A stretch of 64,000 bases of DNA, taken from Agelas oroides. Its lineage: Eukaryota > Porifera > Demospongiae > Agelasida > Agelasidae. Below are positions 11,801 through 19,844 of the stretch, piece after piece (position 1 is the stretch's first letter; the number at the start of each line of letters is the position of its first letter). The translations under genes and the position numbers were made by a program. The DNA is taken from contig OX422194.1 of assembly GCA_949130485.1 (NCBI GenBank), positions 5,468,699 to 5,532,698 on the forward strand, written 5' to 3'. The notes beneath the pieces are model-generated. The model had not been told where the DNA came from and ran no database searches. It worked only from the letters and a program-made list of their open reading frames with translations.

Positions 11801-14800
11801 TAGCTGTGCCGATCTGAAACCTGTGGCTGGCAATCTTGTTGGCTGGCAAACCCATAAGTGTTTTCTGTATGAAATTCGGAATTATGGTACCCTTACCTGT
11901 GAATGAACAATAGTTAATCCAGTCTGCAGCGTTTTGGCACAACAAGGACTTGCACCACAAACAGTGAAGACGTATCTCACAGCCATTTGTAATCTCCAGA
12001 TTTCATTAGGCTTCCCAGACCCTTGAGGCACATCTTCACTACCCTGCTTGAAGCTTGTCTTGATGGGAATTCAGTGCCTCCAGCTAGAATTTGTCTCCCA
12101 ATCATGCTTTCCATACTGGCTTGGTGGGATAAAAAAAAGTTTGGGAGGATGCAGGAGTCATCCATGATCGATTACTGATGTGGGCAGCTGCGACGATATG
12201 CTTTTTCGGATTCTTAATTTTGTCCTGGCAAAATTACTGTTCCTTCTGCTGCTGCTTTTAATTCAACAATCCATTTGTTGTGGGACAATGTTGCAGTTGG
12301 CAATCCAGCTAATCCTTCAGTCATCTGCTTCTTTCTGAAACAGTCTAAGTGTGACACGTTTGGTGCAAGGGTAGAGGTGTTTGGCAAGCCAGTTTGTCCA
12401 GTAACAACATACCTCTGGCATACATCTCTTCACGCAGAGATGCTCCAGGTCTATTCTTCAAAGACTCTCAGGGGAAACCCGTGATGAAGTCAGTGTTCAT
12501 CTGGGAGGTCTGGAACGCCCATACAAGCAGATACCAGACTGATATGTTCGTTGAGTTGACTCAGCTAATCCCTGTTTACAATAGAAGTAAACAGGTTTGA
12601 GAGACCCAGTCTATCCTGGTGTTCAGCAGTACATCAATGAGAGTCTGGGAAACTTGAGTTGGGCTGGTCGTCATCCCTAGCACCTTGGAATAGAAAGAGT
12701 GATATCTGTCGCAAGATGAGTCATCAGCCAATTCATTTGACTTCCCCGGAATGTATACACATGTCAAACTGAACTTATAAAATGCCTCAAAGAAGAAGCA
12801 GATACATCATCATGACCATGTTGGCTCGAGCGAGAATCGATATTGAGTACTACAGCCTGGTTGTCACACTGACACTGGATGTGTGCATTGTCCTGCCCAT
12901 GGTGGATCCCAGGTTGCCGCTGCCACAATAATGGTGCAAAGCTCCTTTACTGCAATTGGGAGGTGGTGTGACCAAAATGACCAGCATAGCTGGAACCATG
13001 TGAGCACCATAGCCCCAGGCTCCTGATGTGTCTGAAAGTACCGTGTGCCACAGTTGGAGGAAACCAGTGTGAGACCCCATTCCATCAGCTGCAGAATATT
13101 AGCCACCAGCAAAGGTCAGACCAAAAACTTTTGCTGAGCCGTATGTGGTGATGGGGGCATGGGGCCGTACCCATTGTCTGTCCTATGCAGCAGGTCGATC
13201 ATGTGATGCAGGAAAGATCTCCCCGGTCTTCCATGCATGCTTCAGAAGGGCAAGAAGAGATTCCAACCTCCTTTGTGAGCAATACTTGCGTTAATGCGAA
13301 CACACCAGAAGAGTCACTGCAGTTTGTCTTCAGGGAAATGGAGCTGGGCGGTATTGGTATCAATTTCAATACTCAGGACTGTCATGCATGAGGTGGGGGC
13401 AGCAACTTTGTGCTTTGCAAGAGGCAAGCCCAACTCCTCACAAGTTGACACCCTGATCTGTCAAGATCTGTGATGCTCAGGTGATGTGGGAGGGCCACAT
13501 ACAATAAGGTCGTCGATGTAGTGCCAGACAAATTTGACACATCTGCAGTGAAGAATCAAGTGGAGTGGATCAACAAAGGTTGTAAATATCTCAGGGGCAG
13601 AGCCAAGTACGAATGGGAGCATGGTGTAACATACACCAAGCCCTGCCACCGAACCCCCAGTAACCCCACACCCAATGAGGCAGTCACTGCTGCCACCTGG
13701 TCCACTGTAATGTAGATCAGTGAGCAAATGGTCGGATCAATGCAGTAAAAAACATGCCAAAATTGATGAAATGGCACCATAGGAGGGCCAATTTAAAGGA
13801 AAAATTTCCAGGAGAGGATGCCCGGGCCTTCTATGAGCTAGGCGACAGGTTGACCATGCATGGATATACTGGTCATTCTTTTACTATATACATCACTATT
13901 GAGTGTCCCAAATACATAAGAATCACTGCATGCAATATTATATTAGGCCTCCTCTGATTCTCAGCCAAGAACCTATTGAAATCACAATTATGTTGCCTGA
14001 CCTTCACCCTGGTGGTAATGAAATTACAACTGCAGTATTATTGCTAACTATACAAAGTCAATGATCTTAGACCTAAATCACACAGAAGCAGGTTATTGAG
14101 TGGTTTAGCAAAAAGAACTGGCATATGGATTTGCAGTATAAACAAATGTAGTACTGTCCATTTGTGAAGTGTAAGCACTTAGACATCCAATTATTCTATT
14201 TCCCAGCCCCCACTGGCCAACCACATACCTTTGCAACATGTATTTTATTTAGAACCATTATAAACTTTCTTTGTTCCTTCCCCAGCCCCTACTGGTCCAC
14301 CACAGAGCTTCACAGTCACTCAGCGTACAGCAAGAAACATGACATTCTCTTGGTCTCCTCCTGCTCCCACTGAACGTAATGGGGTAATCACTGGCTACTC
14401 TCTCTCCTGTGTTCCTGAGACTGGTGCGCGTAGAAGGGACACCATTACCATGCAGTATACAGCAGCAGGCACCTTCACACTAGGAGGGCTCACACCAGCC
14501 ACATCCTACAACTGCTCTATCTCTGCCAGTAACACCCTGGGAAGTGGACCAGCAGTGTATGTGGTAGTTACAACACTGGATGATGGTGAGTGTCACAAAC
14601 TATGATGTTTATATTATTATCACTCATTACATACATTTGTGTACACTCCTACACTCTGCGGTTAAAACAACCAATTTGTTTTTGCTGTGATATACATACA
14701 TTCACATAGTTCATCTACTCTATTGTCTAGCAATGTTATTTCAGCTGCAGCTGAGTGGTACTGGTCTGAGAGATTGTCAGGAATGGGTTGTAAGTATACA

Positions 14801-15544
14801 AATTCTTGATCAAGTAAAACTATTGGACATTATTATAACTTAATACCACACGCAGAATGATGCTACAAATGACATCAATACTTTAACCTCATTCTCTCAA
14901 ATAATCTCATTATGTATATACAGGGTATGGCTACAAACGCCAAGTTAAATGAGATCACTAATGCAGTGGTTCAGAAAATAAATCAACGCTGCCATTGTGG
15001 ACTCAGTGCAGAGTGCATCACTGAAGGCGCATTTCAGTGTTTTGAGGGCTCAGATCAGCAAGTGACATTTAGAGCAAGACTTCATGGCACTGCCCAGGTC
15101 ACTAGCTCACAGCAGTTAGCATATTTGGAAATCTTTGTTTCCCAAAGAGACTCTACCATTGCTGTACAAGGTTTGCGTCTGGATGTGGACAGAAGCTGTT
15201 CCATAGTAATCAACTCCTTCGATGATCCACAATGCAGTGCCACAAGTCCTTCTTCTGTGACAATGTTTGTGACCACAGCTGACAGCACCACAAAAAATCC
15301 CTCTGTGACAATGTTTGTGACAACAGCTGACAGCACCACAGCAAATCCCTCTGTGACAATGCCCATGACATCAGACAGCACCACTACCTTATCACTACAG
15401 TCAGACAACACTGCGGCCATCATTGGTGGAGTGGTTGCTGTGATAGTAGTTGTGGCTGTGACAGTTATCATCACAGCATTGACTGTTGCCTTTGTAACAA
15501 GGGGTCGTAGAGGAAAATTCTCTGCTCATCAGGATGCTAGGTAA
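2567..15544 (+). CDS. Gene A: Ig/FN3 single-pass receptor-like gene (5' incomplete, probably damaged)
   Basis: The span covers ten exons: 2567-2854, 2994-3284, 4714-5012, 6430-6785, 8182-8550, 9989-10306, 10447-10731, 14286-14585, 14731-14789 and 14924-15544. They encode five Ig-like domains, three FN3 domains, an SEA-like region, a Thr/Ser-rich stalk, one transmembrane helix and a short basic tail. Introns between domains are all phase 1, the classic arrangement for shuffled extracellular modules. Predicted location is the plasma membrane with the modules outside, with adhesion or recognition as a plausible role. I cannot name an orthologue or ligand. Signal-peptide and N-terminal exons are not in the window. 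Single-base deletions in Ig3 and Ig4 break the frame relative to gene B, so it is either a pseudogene or contains assembly errors. Compared with gene B it lacks FN3 domains 4-7. Confidence 0.75.
2994..3284 (+). CDS. Gene A exon, Ig-like domain 2
   Basis: The acceptor is TGACAG at 2993 and the donor ACAG|GTACGT at 3285. Its 291 bp (97 codons) are phase 1-1. Ig landmarks are YTLTCNVS, VQWMGPG and the C-terminal signature AGQYTCQA. It is 15 bp longer than the gene B exon because of a GVTGT-type insertion and a few extra codons between the Cys and Trp and before the second Cys. Confidence 0.87.
3285..4713. other. Gene A intron with a degenerate MITE
   Basis: The intron aligns with 41145-42591 of gene B almost throughout. 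Positions about 3515-3860 resemble the AATTCAATT/GGTGGATC MITE family described at 9126-9603 and occur in both gene copies. The rest holds no gene that I can see. A CTG-type triplet run at 4228-4245 (gene B has fewer units) is minor. Confidence 0.6.
4714..5012 (+). pseudogene. Gene A exon, Ig-like domain 3 with a 1-nt frameshift
   Basis: The acceptor is CTGCAG at 4713 and the donor CACG|GTATGT at 5013. The length of 299 bp is one short of a multiple of three. The frame opens PTITASITSP and runs through YTLTCTATV, TITWIHPSG and AGQYTCNV. The sequence AATGTCCTGTGTCC near 4938-4951 then replaces gene B's AATGTCAGTGTGTCC, losing one base and reaching TGA near 4975. A 3-bp length difference downstream is frame-neutral. 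Unlike gene B, the Ig core Trp is kept here (TWIHPS). Either gene A is a pseudogene or this is a base-call error. Confidence 0.8.
5105..5625. repeat. Probable insertion in gene A intron, absent from gene B
   Basis: Flanking intron sequence (CTGTTACAGGA-type on the left, GGTCAATAAAAGGG on the right) is almost contiguous in gene B near 43075-43110, while gene A has about 500 extra bases here. The insert starts near GGCACTAACACTCAAA and ends near GCATGTTAGTTCC, which are weakly inverted. A MITE is likely but the ends are not precisely defined. Confidence 0.45.
6430..6785 (+). pseudogene. Gene A exon, Ig-like domain 4 with 1-nt deletion near the 5' end
   Basis: The acceptor is TTGGCAG at 6429 and the donor ATAG|GTGAGG at 6786. 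The exon is 356 bp, whereas gene B has 357. Gene B reads CAG|TACCCTCCCC and this copy CAG|TACCTCCCC, so one C is missing from a short C run and the phase-1 entry no longer reaches the domain frame. The rest is a clean Ig domain: VTLNCGTNLLGG, SRWTKDG, NGTYMCITTL. The homopolymer context makes a sequencing or assembly error a real alternative. Confidence 0.8.
6786..8181. other. Gene A intron, no gene seen
   Basis: Parts align with the gene B intron near 43974-44100 and 47060-47550. Both copies carry private insertions, here roughly 7300-7930. Small frames in the interval have no recognisable domain. Confidence 0.5.
8182..8550 (+). CDS. Gene A exon, Ig-like domain 5
   Basis: The acceptor is ACATGCAG at 8181 and the donor ACCA|GTAAGT at 8551. 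Its 369 bp are 123 codons, phase 1-1, identical in length to gene B. The domain opens VPILTVTLTPN and contains FSLTCIATSS, FLWLRHY and YQYHCQVDLDLPAD. It is longer than a minimal Ig domain because of a PPDTTGLTQLS segment between the Trp and the second Cys. Several N-x-S/T sites are present. Confidence 0.85.
8934..9040 (+). mobile_element. tRNA-derived SINE-like element, copy 1
   Basis: TAGCTCAGTGG at 8944-8954 fits a tRNA/Pol III A box, followed by TAGAGCAC and a degenerate B box GGGTTCTTCTTC near 8987. The following body, CTGCCATTTTATCACTTTTC, resembles the segment after the B box of a second, inverted copy at 62414-62510, and both share GCTCAAGCTAGG in the anticodon-arm region. A body shared beyond the tRNA head argues for a SINE rather than a tRNA gene. 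The cloverleaf does not close. Confidence 0.6.
9126..9603. mobile_element. MITE with ~28-bp terminal inverted repeats (TACCRTATTTATT family)
   Basis: The left end TACCATATTTATTTAAATAA pairs with the complement of the right end TTATTTGAATAAATACGGTA, and pairing extends to GCATG on both sides. Inside are two direct ~60-bp sub-copies (about 9152-9215 and 9490-9553) with GAAATTCAATT, GGAATTTAT and GGTGGA. Relatives lie near 3515-3860, 41390-41760, 48101-48845, 58445-59350 (split) and 62590-63010. It lies in a gene A intron. Confidence 0.75.
9989..10306 (+). CDS. Gene A exon, FN3 domain 1
   Basis: The acceptor is CCCCACAG at 9988 and the donor CTCC|GTAAGT at 10307. Its 318 bp are 106 codons, phase 1-1. 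FN3 landmarks are PLQPSNL at the start, ATIHWTVP (B-strand Trp) and TTYYYQVVAVNSVG (F-strand Tyr with the Asn-Ser turn). It is one codon shorter than gene B FN3-1. Confidence 0.85.
10447..10731 (+). CDS. Gene A exon, FN3 domain 2
   Basis: The acceptor is TTTCCAG at 10446 and the donor ACGG|GTATGT at 10732. Its 285 bp are 95 codons, phase 1-1. The domain opens APTPPRMFRIT and contains LSFSWQTP, NGVLTGYQLSC and the FN3 F-G signature VEYNCSIVARNSAGPS. It is nearly identical to gene B 52419-52703. The intron just upstream contains a GTT-repeat stretch (about 10373-10388), and a similar repeat recurs at about 10949-10972 in the downstream intron. Confidence 0.87.
10732..11659. other. Gene A intron, left of the DIRS insertion
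   Basis: This partly aligns with 52704-53500 of gene B. A segment near 10920-11000 repeats intronic sequence at about 10355-10425 (AATAATCTTTCAAGTT, GTTGTT run, TATCTCAACTTTGTCAAGT), indicating a local duplication of the branch-point region upstream of FN3-2. No gene is seen. Confidence 0.5.
11660..13745 (-). mobile_element. Decayed DIRS-type retrotransposon (RT, RNase H, tyrosine recombinase)
   Basis: Reading down the - strand, 13745-13461 has a reverse-transcriptase palm (YITVDQVAAV, LLGVRWQGLVY, SAPEIF, WHYIDDLIVCG, with YIDD as catalytic box). Positions about 13110-12860 and 12767-12576 have RNase H-like pieces (PIAVKELCTIIVAAATW, YIPGKSNELADD). Positions about 12600-12530 begin a recombinase N-terminus (GLAESTQRTYQSGI), and 11960-11679 hold its C-terminus with a degraded H-x-x-R box (SHRFQIGTATTAAQ) and LGCWSS. 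Frames are broken throughout and the catalytic Arg is Gln. It sits between gene A FN3-2 and FN3-3. Gene B has no such insert, so it postdates the duplication. Confidence 0.8.
13746..14285. other. Gene A intron with a decoy FN3-3 start
   Basis: No gene is seen. Positions about 14200-14235 (TTTCCCAGCCCCCACTGGCC) repeat the acceptor and first codons of the next exon (TTCCCCAGCCCCTACTGGTCC at 14278-14298) and then degenerate. This is a partial local duplication of the exon start, unlikely to be used because the frame decays at once. Confidence 0.55.
14286..14585 (+). CDS. Gene A exon, FN3 domain 3
   Basis: The acceptor is TCCCCAG at 14285 and the donor GATG|GTGAGT at 14586. Its 300 bp are 100 codons, phase 1-1. 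It opens APTGPPQSFTVTQ and contains MTFSWSPPAP, NGVITGYSLSC and TSYNCSISASNTLGSGP. It matches gene B 53930-54223, with two extra codons around GARRRD. Confidence 0.87.
14731..14789 (+). CDS. Gene A small exon joining FN3-3 to the SEA-like region
   Basis: The acceptor TGTCTAG at 14730 gives a 59-bp exon entering in phase 1 and leaving in phase 0 at GGTT|GTAAGT (14790). That is the only nearby acceptor that connects the FN3-3 frame to the phase-0 exon at 14924. It encodes about 20 residues including LSGTGLRDCQEW. Alternative acceptors at 14744 and 14750 break the frame. Confidence 0.6.
14924..15544 (+). CDS. Gene A terminal exon: SEA-like region, Thr/Ser stalk, transmembrane helix, short tail
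   Basis: The acceptor is TATACAG at 14923, phase 0. The first ~105 residues carry paired cysteines and an SEA-like pattern (RCHCGLSAECITEG, QCFEGSDQQVTFRARL, GLRLDVDRSC), which I recognise as a juxtamembrane module of sponge surface proteins. Three tandem ~16-residue repeats of SVTMFVTTADSTT follow, a mucin-like stalk built from 48-bp DNA repeats. Next is one hydrophobic helix (AAIIGGVVAVIVVVAVTVII and onward) with RGRRGK as stop-transfer signal. The frame ends in TAA at 15542, leaving about 14 cytoplasmic residues. GCTAG|GTAAAT at 15540 could also be a donor, joining TATGCAG at 15599 for a slightly different tail. Confidence 0.75.
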   Translation, partial: GMATNAKLNEITNAVVQKINQRCHCGLSAECITEGAFQCFEGSDQQVTFRARLHGTAQVTSSQQLAYLEIFVSQRDSTIAVQGLRLDVDRSCSIVINSFDDPQCSATSPSSVTMFVTTADSTTKNPSVTMFVTTADSTTANPSVTMPMTSDSTTTLSLQSDNTAAIIGGVVAVIVVVAVTVIITALTVAFVTRGRRGKFSAHQDAR

Positions 15545-16400
15545 ATTGCCAATTAACCTTATGGATTTTTTTCCTTTTCTCTAAACATTTTTATGCAGAA
15601 GCAAGGGCACAGTCAAAATAGCAACTCAATGCTAGTGATACAGGACTGAGCGGGAAATAAGAGGATATGAGAAAAAAGTACTAAATTATAATTAAAAGTA
15701 ATACACGTGCACACAGAGCAAGGTAAAAAAACAATAAAAATAGATAAAAAGCACATCACAGAGAGAATGATGGTAGCTGCAGCAAGGCAGCCTTAAATGA
15801 ACGAGAATATGGTAAACTGACCACTTCCTTGAACAAGATGATGCAAACCATTGCCATGCCTGAGAGCAAATTTAGCTCCACAACCTGGCACTGCTTGCAT
15901 GGCTATGTTATAAAGTGGTGTATAACCCTCTCGAATAGATCTCAATCTACCTACTTTACAGTTGTAGCCTGCCCATTCTCCCCTTCCAGTTACGGATTGC
16001 CTACAGTATTTTACTTACTTATGGAAGGTAGTAAAAGTGATCAAATACTGGAGTTTGCAAAGAACAAGGCTACCTTGTTCCCAGCTAGCATACAAAATGA
16101 CATTCTCTTTCTTCCAAACTACTACATCATCACTTGAGCTGAAGGAAGTACAGGGTCCAGTGTTGTTTCTTGACTGAAGCCAGCTCAAAGTAATGTTGTA
16201 GTACATTGTGGTCACAATCGTCATGCATCCTTGTGCTCAATGTACTGAGATACTCCACTTGTTATATTATCCTCATAGCCTCTACAGTGTGTATGCTGTG
16301 CAGTTTCCCAGTTGGTGTCAAGTGACTTTAGGACTTCCGTAGAAACCACCATTAATTTTTGTAAGATTTCTATTTTCTCTTCACTTTATATTTCAGCCAG
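15545..16400. other. 3' flank of gene A, no gene seen
   Basis: AT-rich sequence with possible AATAAA signals (for example near 15732). No kinase or other cytoplasmic domain is visible after the transmembrane helix. Short frames at 15829-16137 and 16015-16224 overlap on opposite strands and show no domain. Confidence 0.5.
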
Positions 16401-16585
16401 TTAACATCCTTTGAGAATGTATGGTATGGACCAATTCGGAGGAGTGGAGGAAAAGCAGAGGGAGGCCGGTGCAACTCATGCAATTGAATGATCAGAGCAG
16501 GCACCACCTACTTTTAATGGGTATCCTGAACTGATCGATCAAGGCTTGGGGGAATAAATGAGGGGCGCAGCCCCGAGTAGGCTCC
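16401..16585. repeat. Direct repeat B, distal copy of the tyrosine-recombinase element terminus
   Basis: This is a ~185-bp copy of 16849-17034, from TTAACATCCTTTGAGAATG to GCAGCCCCGAGTAGGCTCC, with only a handful of differences. The copies are separated by about 263 bp and lie just downstream of the recombinase gene. This is the arrangement expected for B1-A2-B2 split direct repeats of Ngaro/PAT-type elements. Confidence 0.75.
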
Positions 16586-16848
16586 TCTGCTTTGTCACAC
16601 TGAGGCACTCTGAGGGACCTCAGTGGAGATGAAGGGTGCTGCCTGATGGCTAGATGCAGCACAGACCTGACTTGTGCATATTGAGGGGTGGGTGGGTATG
16701 GGGAAAAAGATTCACTTTCGTGCCGGGCAGCTGGTTGAGCATTATCCTGCCAAGGTCACGTGCCATAACCCACATCCTACTTAATTTCCTCTCAGACACC
16801 AGCACGCTCCCTCGGATGTTAACTTGCTTTAACTACTTTAAAGCTCAT

Positions 16849-17034
16849 TTAACATCCTTTGAGAATGTATGGTATGGACCAATTCGGAGGAGTGGAGGAA
16901 AAGCAGAGTGAGGCTGGTGCAACTCATGCAATTGAATGATCAGAGCAGGCACCACCTACTTTTAAAGGATATCCTGAACTGATCGATCAAGGCTTGGAGG
17001 GAATAAATGAGGGGCGCAGCCCCGAGTAGGCTCC
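16849..17034. repeat. Direct repeat B, proximal copy
   Basis: This copy is nearest to the recombinase coding end at 17235. It matches 16401-16585 along its whole length. The 263 bp between the two (about 16586-16848) would be the A2 segment. I did not find a matching A1 at the far (gag) end of the element. Confidence 0.75.
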
Positions 17035-17234
17035 AGGAAGACAAGTCTTCCCTCCAAGTTTGACCGACCATGACTATCTTCTCGAGTGATTACTATAATT
17101 CCCTTTCTACTCAACTTCTTCCTTCTCTTTCTCTCTTTTTTTTTTGATAGATATGTACATGGCAATCAATTACTAGAACTTTGTTGAGCGATATAACAGA
17201 ACTGATGCTTACGCAGCGTTGCGTGGGGGGCCAA

Positions 17235-18153
17235 CTAACTTACAGACCTAGCGCTGAGACTTTTAGATATGGAGGCAAGCCGTTCCCTGGGTATCCTCAC
17301 GTAGGCGAGGTACGCGGCGCTTTTCCATCTCCCGAGGGTTTGGATAGCAGAGTCCGAGATCCCCCGTTGGGCCGCGGTCGTGGCGGCACCAACTCTGAAG
17401 CTGTGGCCTGCGTAAAGTTGTTCCCGATGGCCTGCAGCCGATAGTGCGCTTCGTATCTCGGTCACTAGGCGGTCTCTGGTCAGCGGTTTAACACTCGCGA
17501 AGCGAAAAAGTGGACCTGGTCCCTCCCCTCGGATTGCCAGGTAGGCCAACATGGCTGAGATGGGGCATATTTCGTCTCCTGTGCGTCCCACAAATATCTC
17601 GATTCCTTTGCGAAAGGGGTCCGTTTTTGAGGCTTTGATCCGGATCCGCATCACTTATGGATTGCTGCGGTCATCAATTGCGACGTCAGTGAAGCCATAG
17701 ATATATGACACGGAACGTGTCATATATCTATGGTGAAGCTGACGTGAGCTCCAGGGTCGTAGCCGCTGTCCGAGCTTCTAAGGAAACCGAAGAAACATAG
17801 GGTGCAGGCCGCCCAAATCATAATATGATCAAAGTTACTTGGGTCTCGTTCCCATACTCCTTTCATTTCTCTGAGTATTGGTGGAGTGATGGGGAGGCGT
17901 GGTCTGCTCGCGCTGCCCTGTTTCGCGTGCTGCGATTTGATCCCTCTCATAACTTGCTCCAGGCGAGGCTTATCTCCTATGTGTGGATCGGGGAAGCCAT
18001 GGGATATCTGGAGATGACGCACTGCCGATAGGTAAGACTTTATTGTAGCGTGGGCCAACTGGCTGTCTGCTAAGTATGATACATACAAACATAACGGGTC
18101 CTCAGTTACTGGGAGTGGGCTGAGGTTACCTAATGTACAGAAATTAAAGAAAC
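17235..18153 (-). pseudogene. Tyrosine recombinase (YR) of the outer retrotransposon
   Basis: The YR integrates circular retroelement DNA by strand exchange. Read down the - strand, 18153-17734 encodes the core-binding helical region (YLADSQLAHATIKSYLSAVR, LEQVMRGIKS) and the first catalytic Arg (CFFGFLRSSD). Positions 17654-17235 encode IKASKTDPFRKG, the H-x-x-R box (HSFRVGAATTAAQ), LGRWKS and a Tyr-containing YLAYVR. All core catalytic residues are recognisable, yet a 39-bp hairpin at 17695-17733 and a TAA near 17656 interrupt the frame. The N-terminus is cut at 18153 by the integrase-bearing insertion, and its missing start (GLAPSTSHL) is near 20595-20625. Confidence 0.85.
17695..17733. 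repeat. 39-bp perfect hairpin inserted in the YR gene
   Basis: Two 18-bp arms (CCATAGATATATGACACG and its exact complement) flank a GAA loop. TGAAG occurs immediately on both sides (17690-17694 and 17734-17738). Removing the hairpin and one TGAAG joins the two halves of the recombinase reading in phase. This points to an insertion with a short target-site duplication. Confidence 0.85.
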
Positions 18154-18381
18154 GGTGTTACAGTGATATGTGTTCCCCCGGGGAATGTGTGTCCCCGAAC
18201 ACATTTCCCTAGCGATATCTGTTCCCCGAAAAATTATCACTAGGGCCAGGAGTTTCCCCTTACGAAAACGTCCGTTACACGCAGTGATATTCCGCCCTCA
18301 AAGCCTATGGCTGTACGATCGACAGCGGCTGAAGGGTAGAAATGGAGGTGTTAAATTTTTCTTCATCCAAGCATCTCAAGG

Positions 18382-18680
18382 ATGGAAGAGGAACAGTACA
18401 AAGCGCTTTTCAACTATGTCGCGAAGAAGGAGTACAGCAAGAACCAAAAGTACGTACTTCGTCGTGCGTGTAAAAGTTACGTTGTGGAGGGAGGACAGCT
18501 ATTCTACGTGGACCAGCGAGAAGATTGCTCTACCTTCAACCGCTTGGTGATTCGAGGAGGAGAGGAGGTAGAGGGAGTTTTCATGGAGTGTCATTTGACT
18601 GCGGGGGGGCCCAGGGGTAGGGATGCCACAATTGGTAAGATAAAGGAGCGGCTTATTATTACAAGGAGGTAGAGCAAAAG
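18382..18680 (+). pseudogene. Integrase exon 1: N-terminal and zinc-finger region
   Basis: ATG at 18382 opens MEEEQYKALFNYVAKKEY and proceeds through KNQKYVLRRACKSY and GGQLFYVDQ to MECHLTAGG and RGRDATIGKIKER. The zinc-finger His expected in GG-H-RGRDAT is Pro (CCC). After KER the frame slips: the expected YYYKEVEQK lies in another frame at 18655-18680 before the donor AAAAG|GTGAGT. It was probably functional once and is now frameshifted. An N-terminal relative is at 21827-21991. Confidence 0.7.
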
Positions 18681-18784
18681 GTGAGTAGATTCATTAGTAG
18701 ACAAGCAAATAGTTAGTATAGGACTGAGTAAGAACTGCAGCTTTACAGCCAACAGTGGTAATCCCCTTCCCCCCACTCCAACAG

Positions 18785-19096
18785 ATCAAGATGTGTGATC
18801 GCTGTCAGCGAAACGCACCACAGCTAAAGGCAGCTGTTGTTGAATTGCAGCCAGTGGCAATTGAGCCTCAGGTGTGGTACCTGGTTGGAATGGACTTGAT
18901 AGGTCCATTTCAACCAACTGCAGATGAGCACAAGTTTGTGCTAACCATGACCGACTACTTCAGCAAGTATGTTGAGGCTGTCCCAATCCCTGACAAGACT
19001 GCTGTGACTGTGGCACAGGGTATTTACAAGGTCTACTGTCAACAAGGAGCCCCTGTTAGCATCATCTGCGATCAAGGGAAAGAATTTGTTAACCAG
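18785..19096 (+). CDS. Integrase exon 2: catalytic core with two Asp residues
   Basis: The acceptor is CCAACAG at 18784 and the donor ACCAG|GTATGC at 19097. Its 312 bp are 104 codons, phase 0-0. It reads IKMCDRCQRNAPQLK (finger cysteines), GMDLIGPF (first catalytic Asp), DYFSKYVEAVPIPDK and IICDQGKEFVNQ (second Asp). There are no stops. The spliced neighbours supply the rest of the DDE core. Confidence 0.8.
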
Positions 19097-19219
19097 GTAT
19101 GCTACAGACCTACCTCATTGTACCAATATTACAGTCACTTAGATTAAATATTCCAGTGCATTACATAATTTCTCCTATGTAGTATGGTAGTTATTTGACA
19201 TATAAATTTCTGTTCACAG

Positions 19220-19326
19220 CTGAATGATGTCCTCCAGAAGAGTTTCGGTGTGAAGATGAGGATCACTACAGCCTACCATCCCCAGTCCAACAGTCTTGAT
19301 GAACGTACCAACCAAACACTGAAGAG
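19220..19326 (+). CDS. Integrase exon 3: catalytic Glu segment
   Basis: The acceptor is TTCACAG at 19219 and the probable donor AAGAG|GTCAGT at 19327. It continues directly from exon 2 (FVNQ|LNDVLQKSFG) and contains ITTAYHPQSNSLDERTNQTL, in which the E of DER is the third catalytic residue. The next exon, normally covering the end of the core, is not recognisable in 19327-19844. Confidence 0.75.
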
Positions 19327-19844
19327 GTCAGTTTTGTGTTCTGTGTGTGCATGTACAATACTGAACTGGATAGTTTACAGCAAATTGTTGTGGAATGTCA
19401 AAAACAAACAACAAAACAAAGGAAAAGGACAGTATAGTCACTAGGAGCATCTTGAGTACATAGTCAGCAAAAACAATACAAAATATTGTTGAGTACATAA
19501 CATTGTAACTAGATGAATAACAATGATATTGCACTGCATCAATTCTCAGGTGCTGACTACTTTCCTTAAAATTGTGAGGCACTGTAAATCACACTGGATT
19601 CATACTATGATCTTGATACTTGGTGAGAGCTTACTTGCCATCAAACTCTATCTAATTATGACGTCATTTTTGACCACGCCCACATCCTTCTCCTAAGTGA
19701 AGAGAAAATATGTCGTCGGAAAGATTGCAAAACCGCTAGTTTCCGCGGATCAATAATACACTTCCGTAAATCTTCTTCGCATTACGTAAAACCATTTAGT
19801 CACGCCTTAATGCACCTGAGATTTTCAGATCACTTTCAAAACTG

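Noticed and set aside
14200..14260. Extra FN3 exon start in gene A
   Set aside because: Only the acceptor and about ten codons resemble FN3-3 before it decays, so it is a partial duplication.
18170..18550. 126-codon + strand frame starting MFPRGMCVPEH
   Set aside because: It runs through the GTTCCCC-rich terminal region in a different frame from the integrase exon that starts at 18382.
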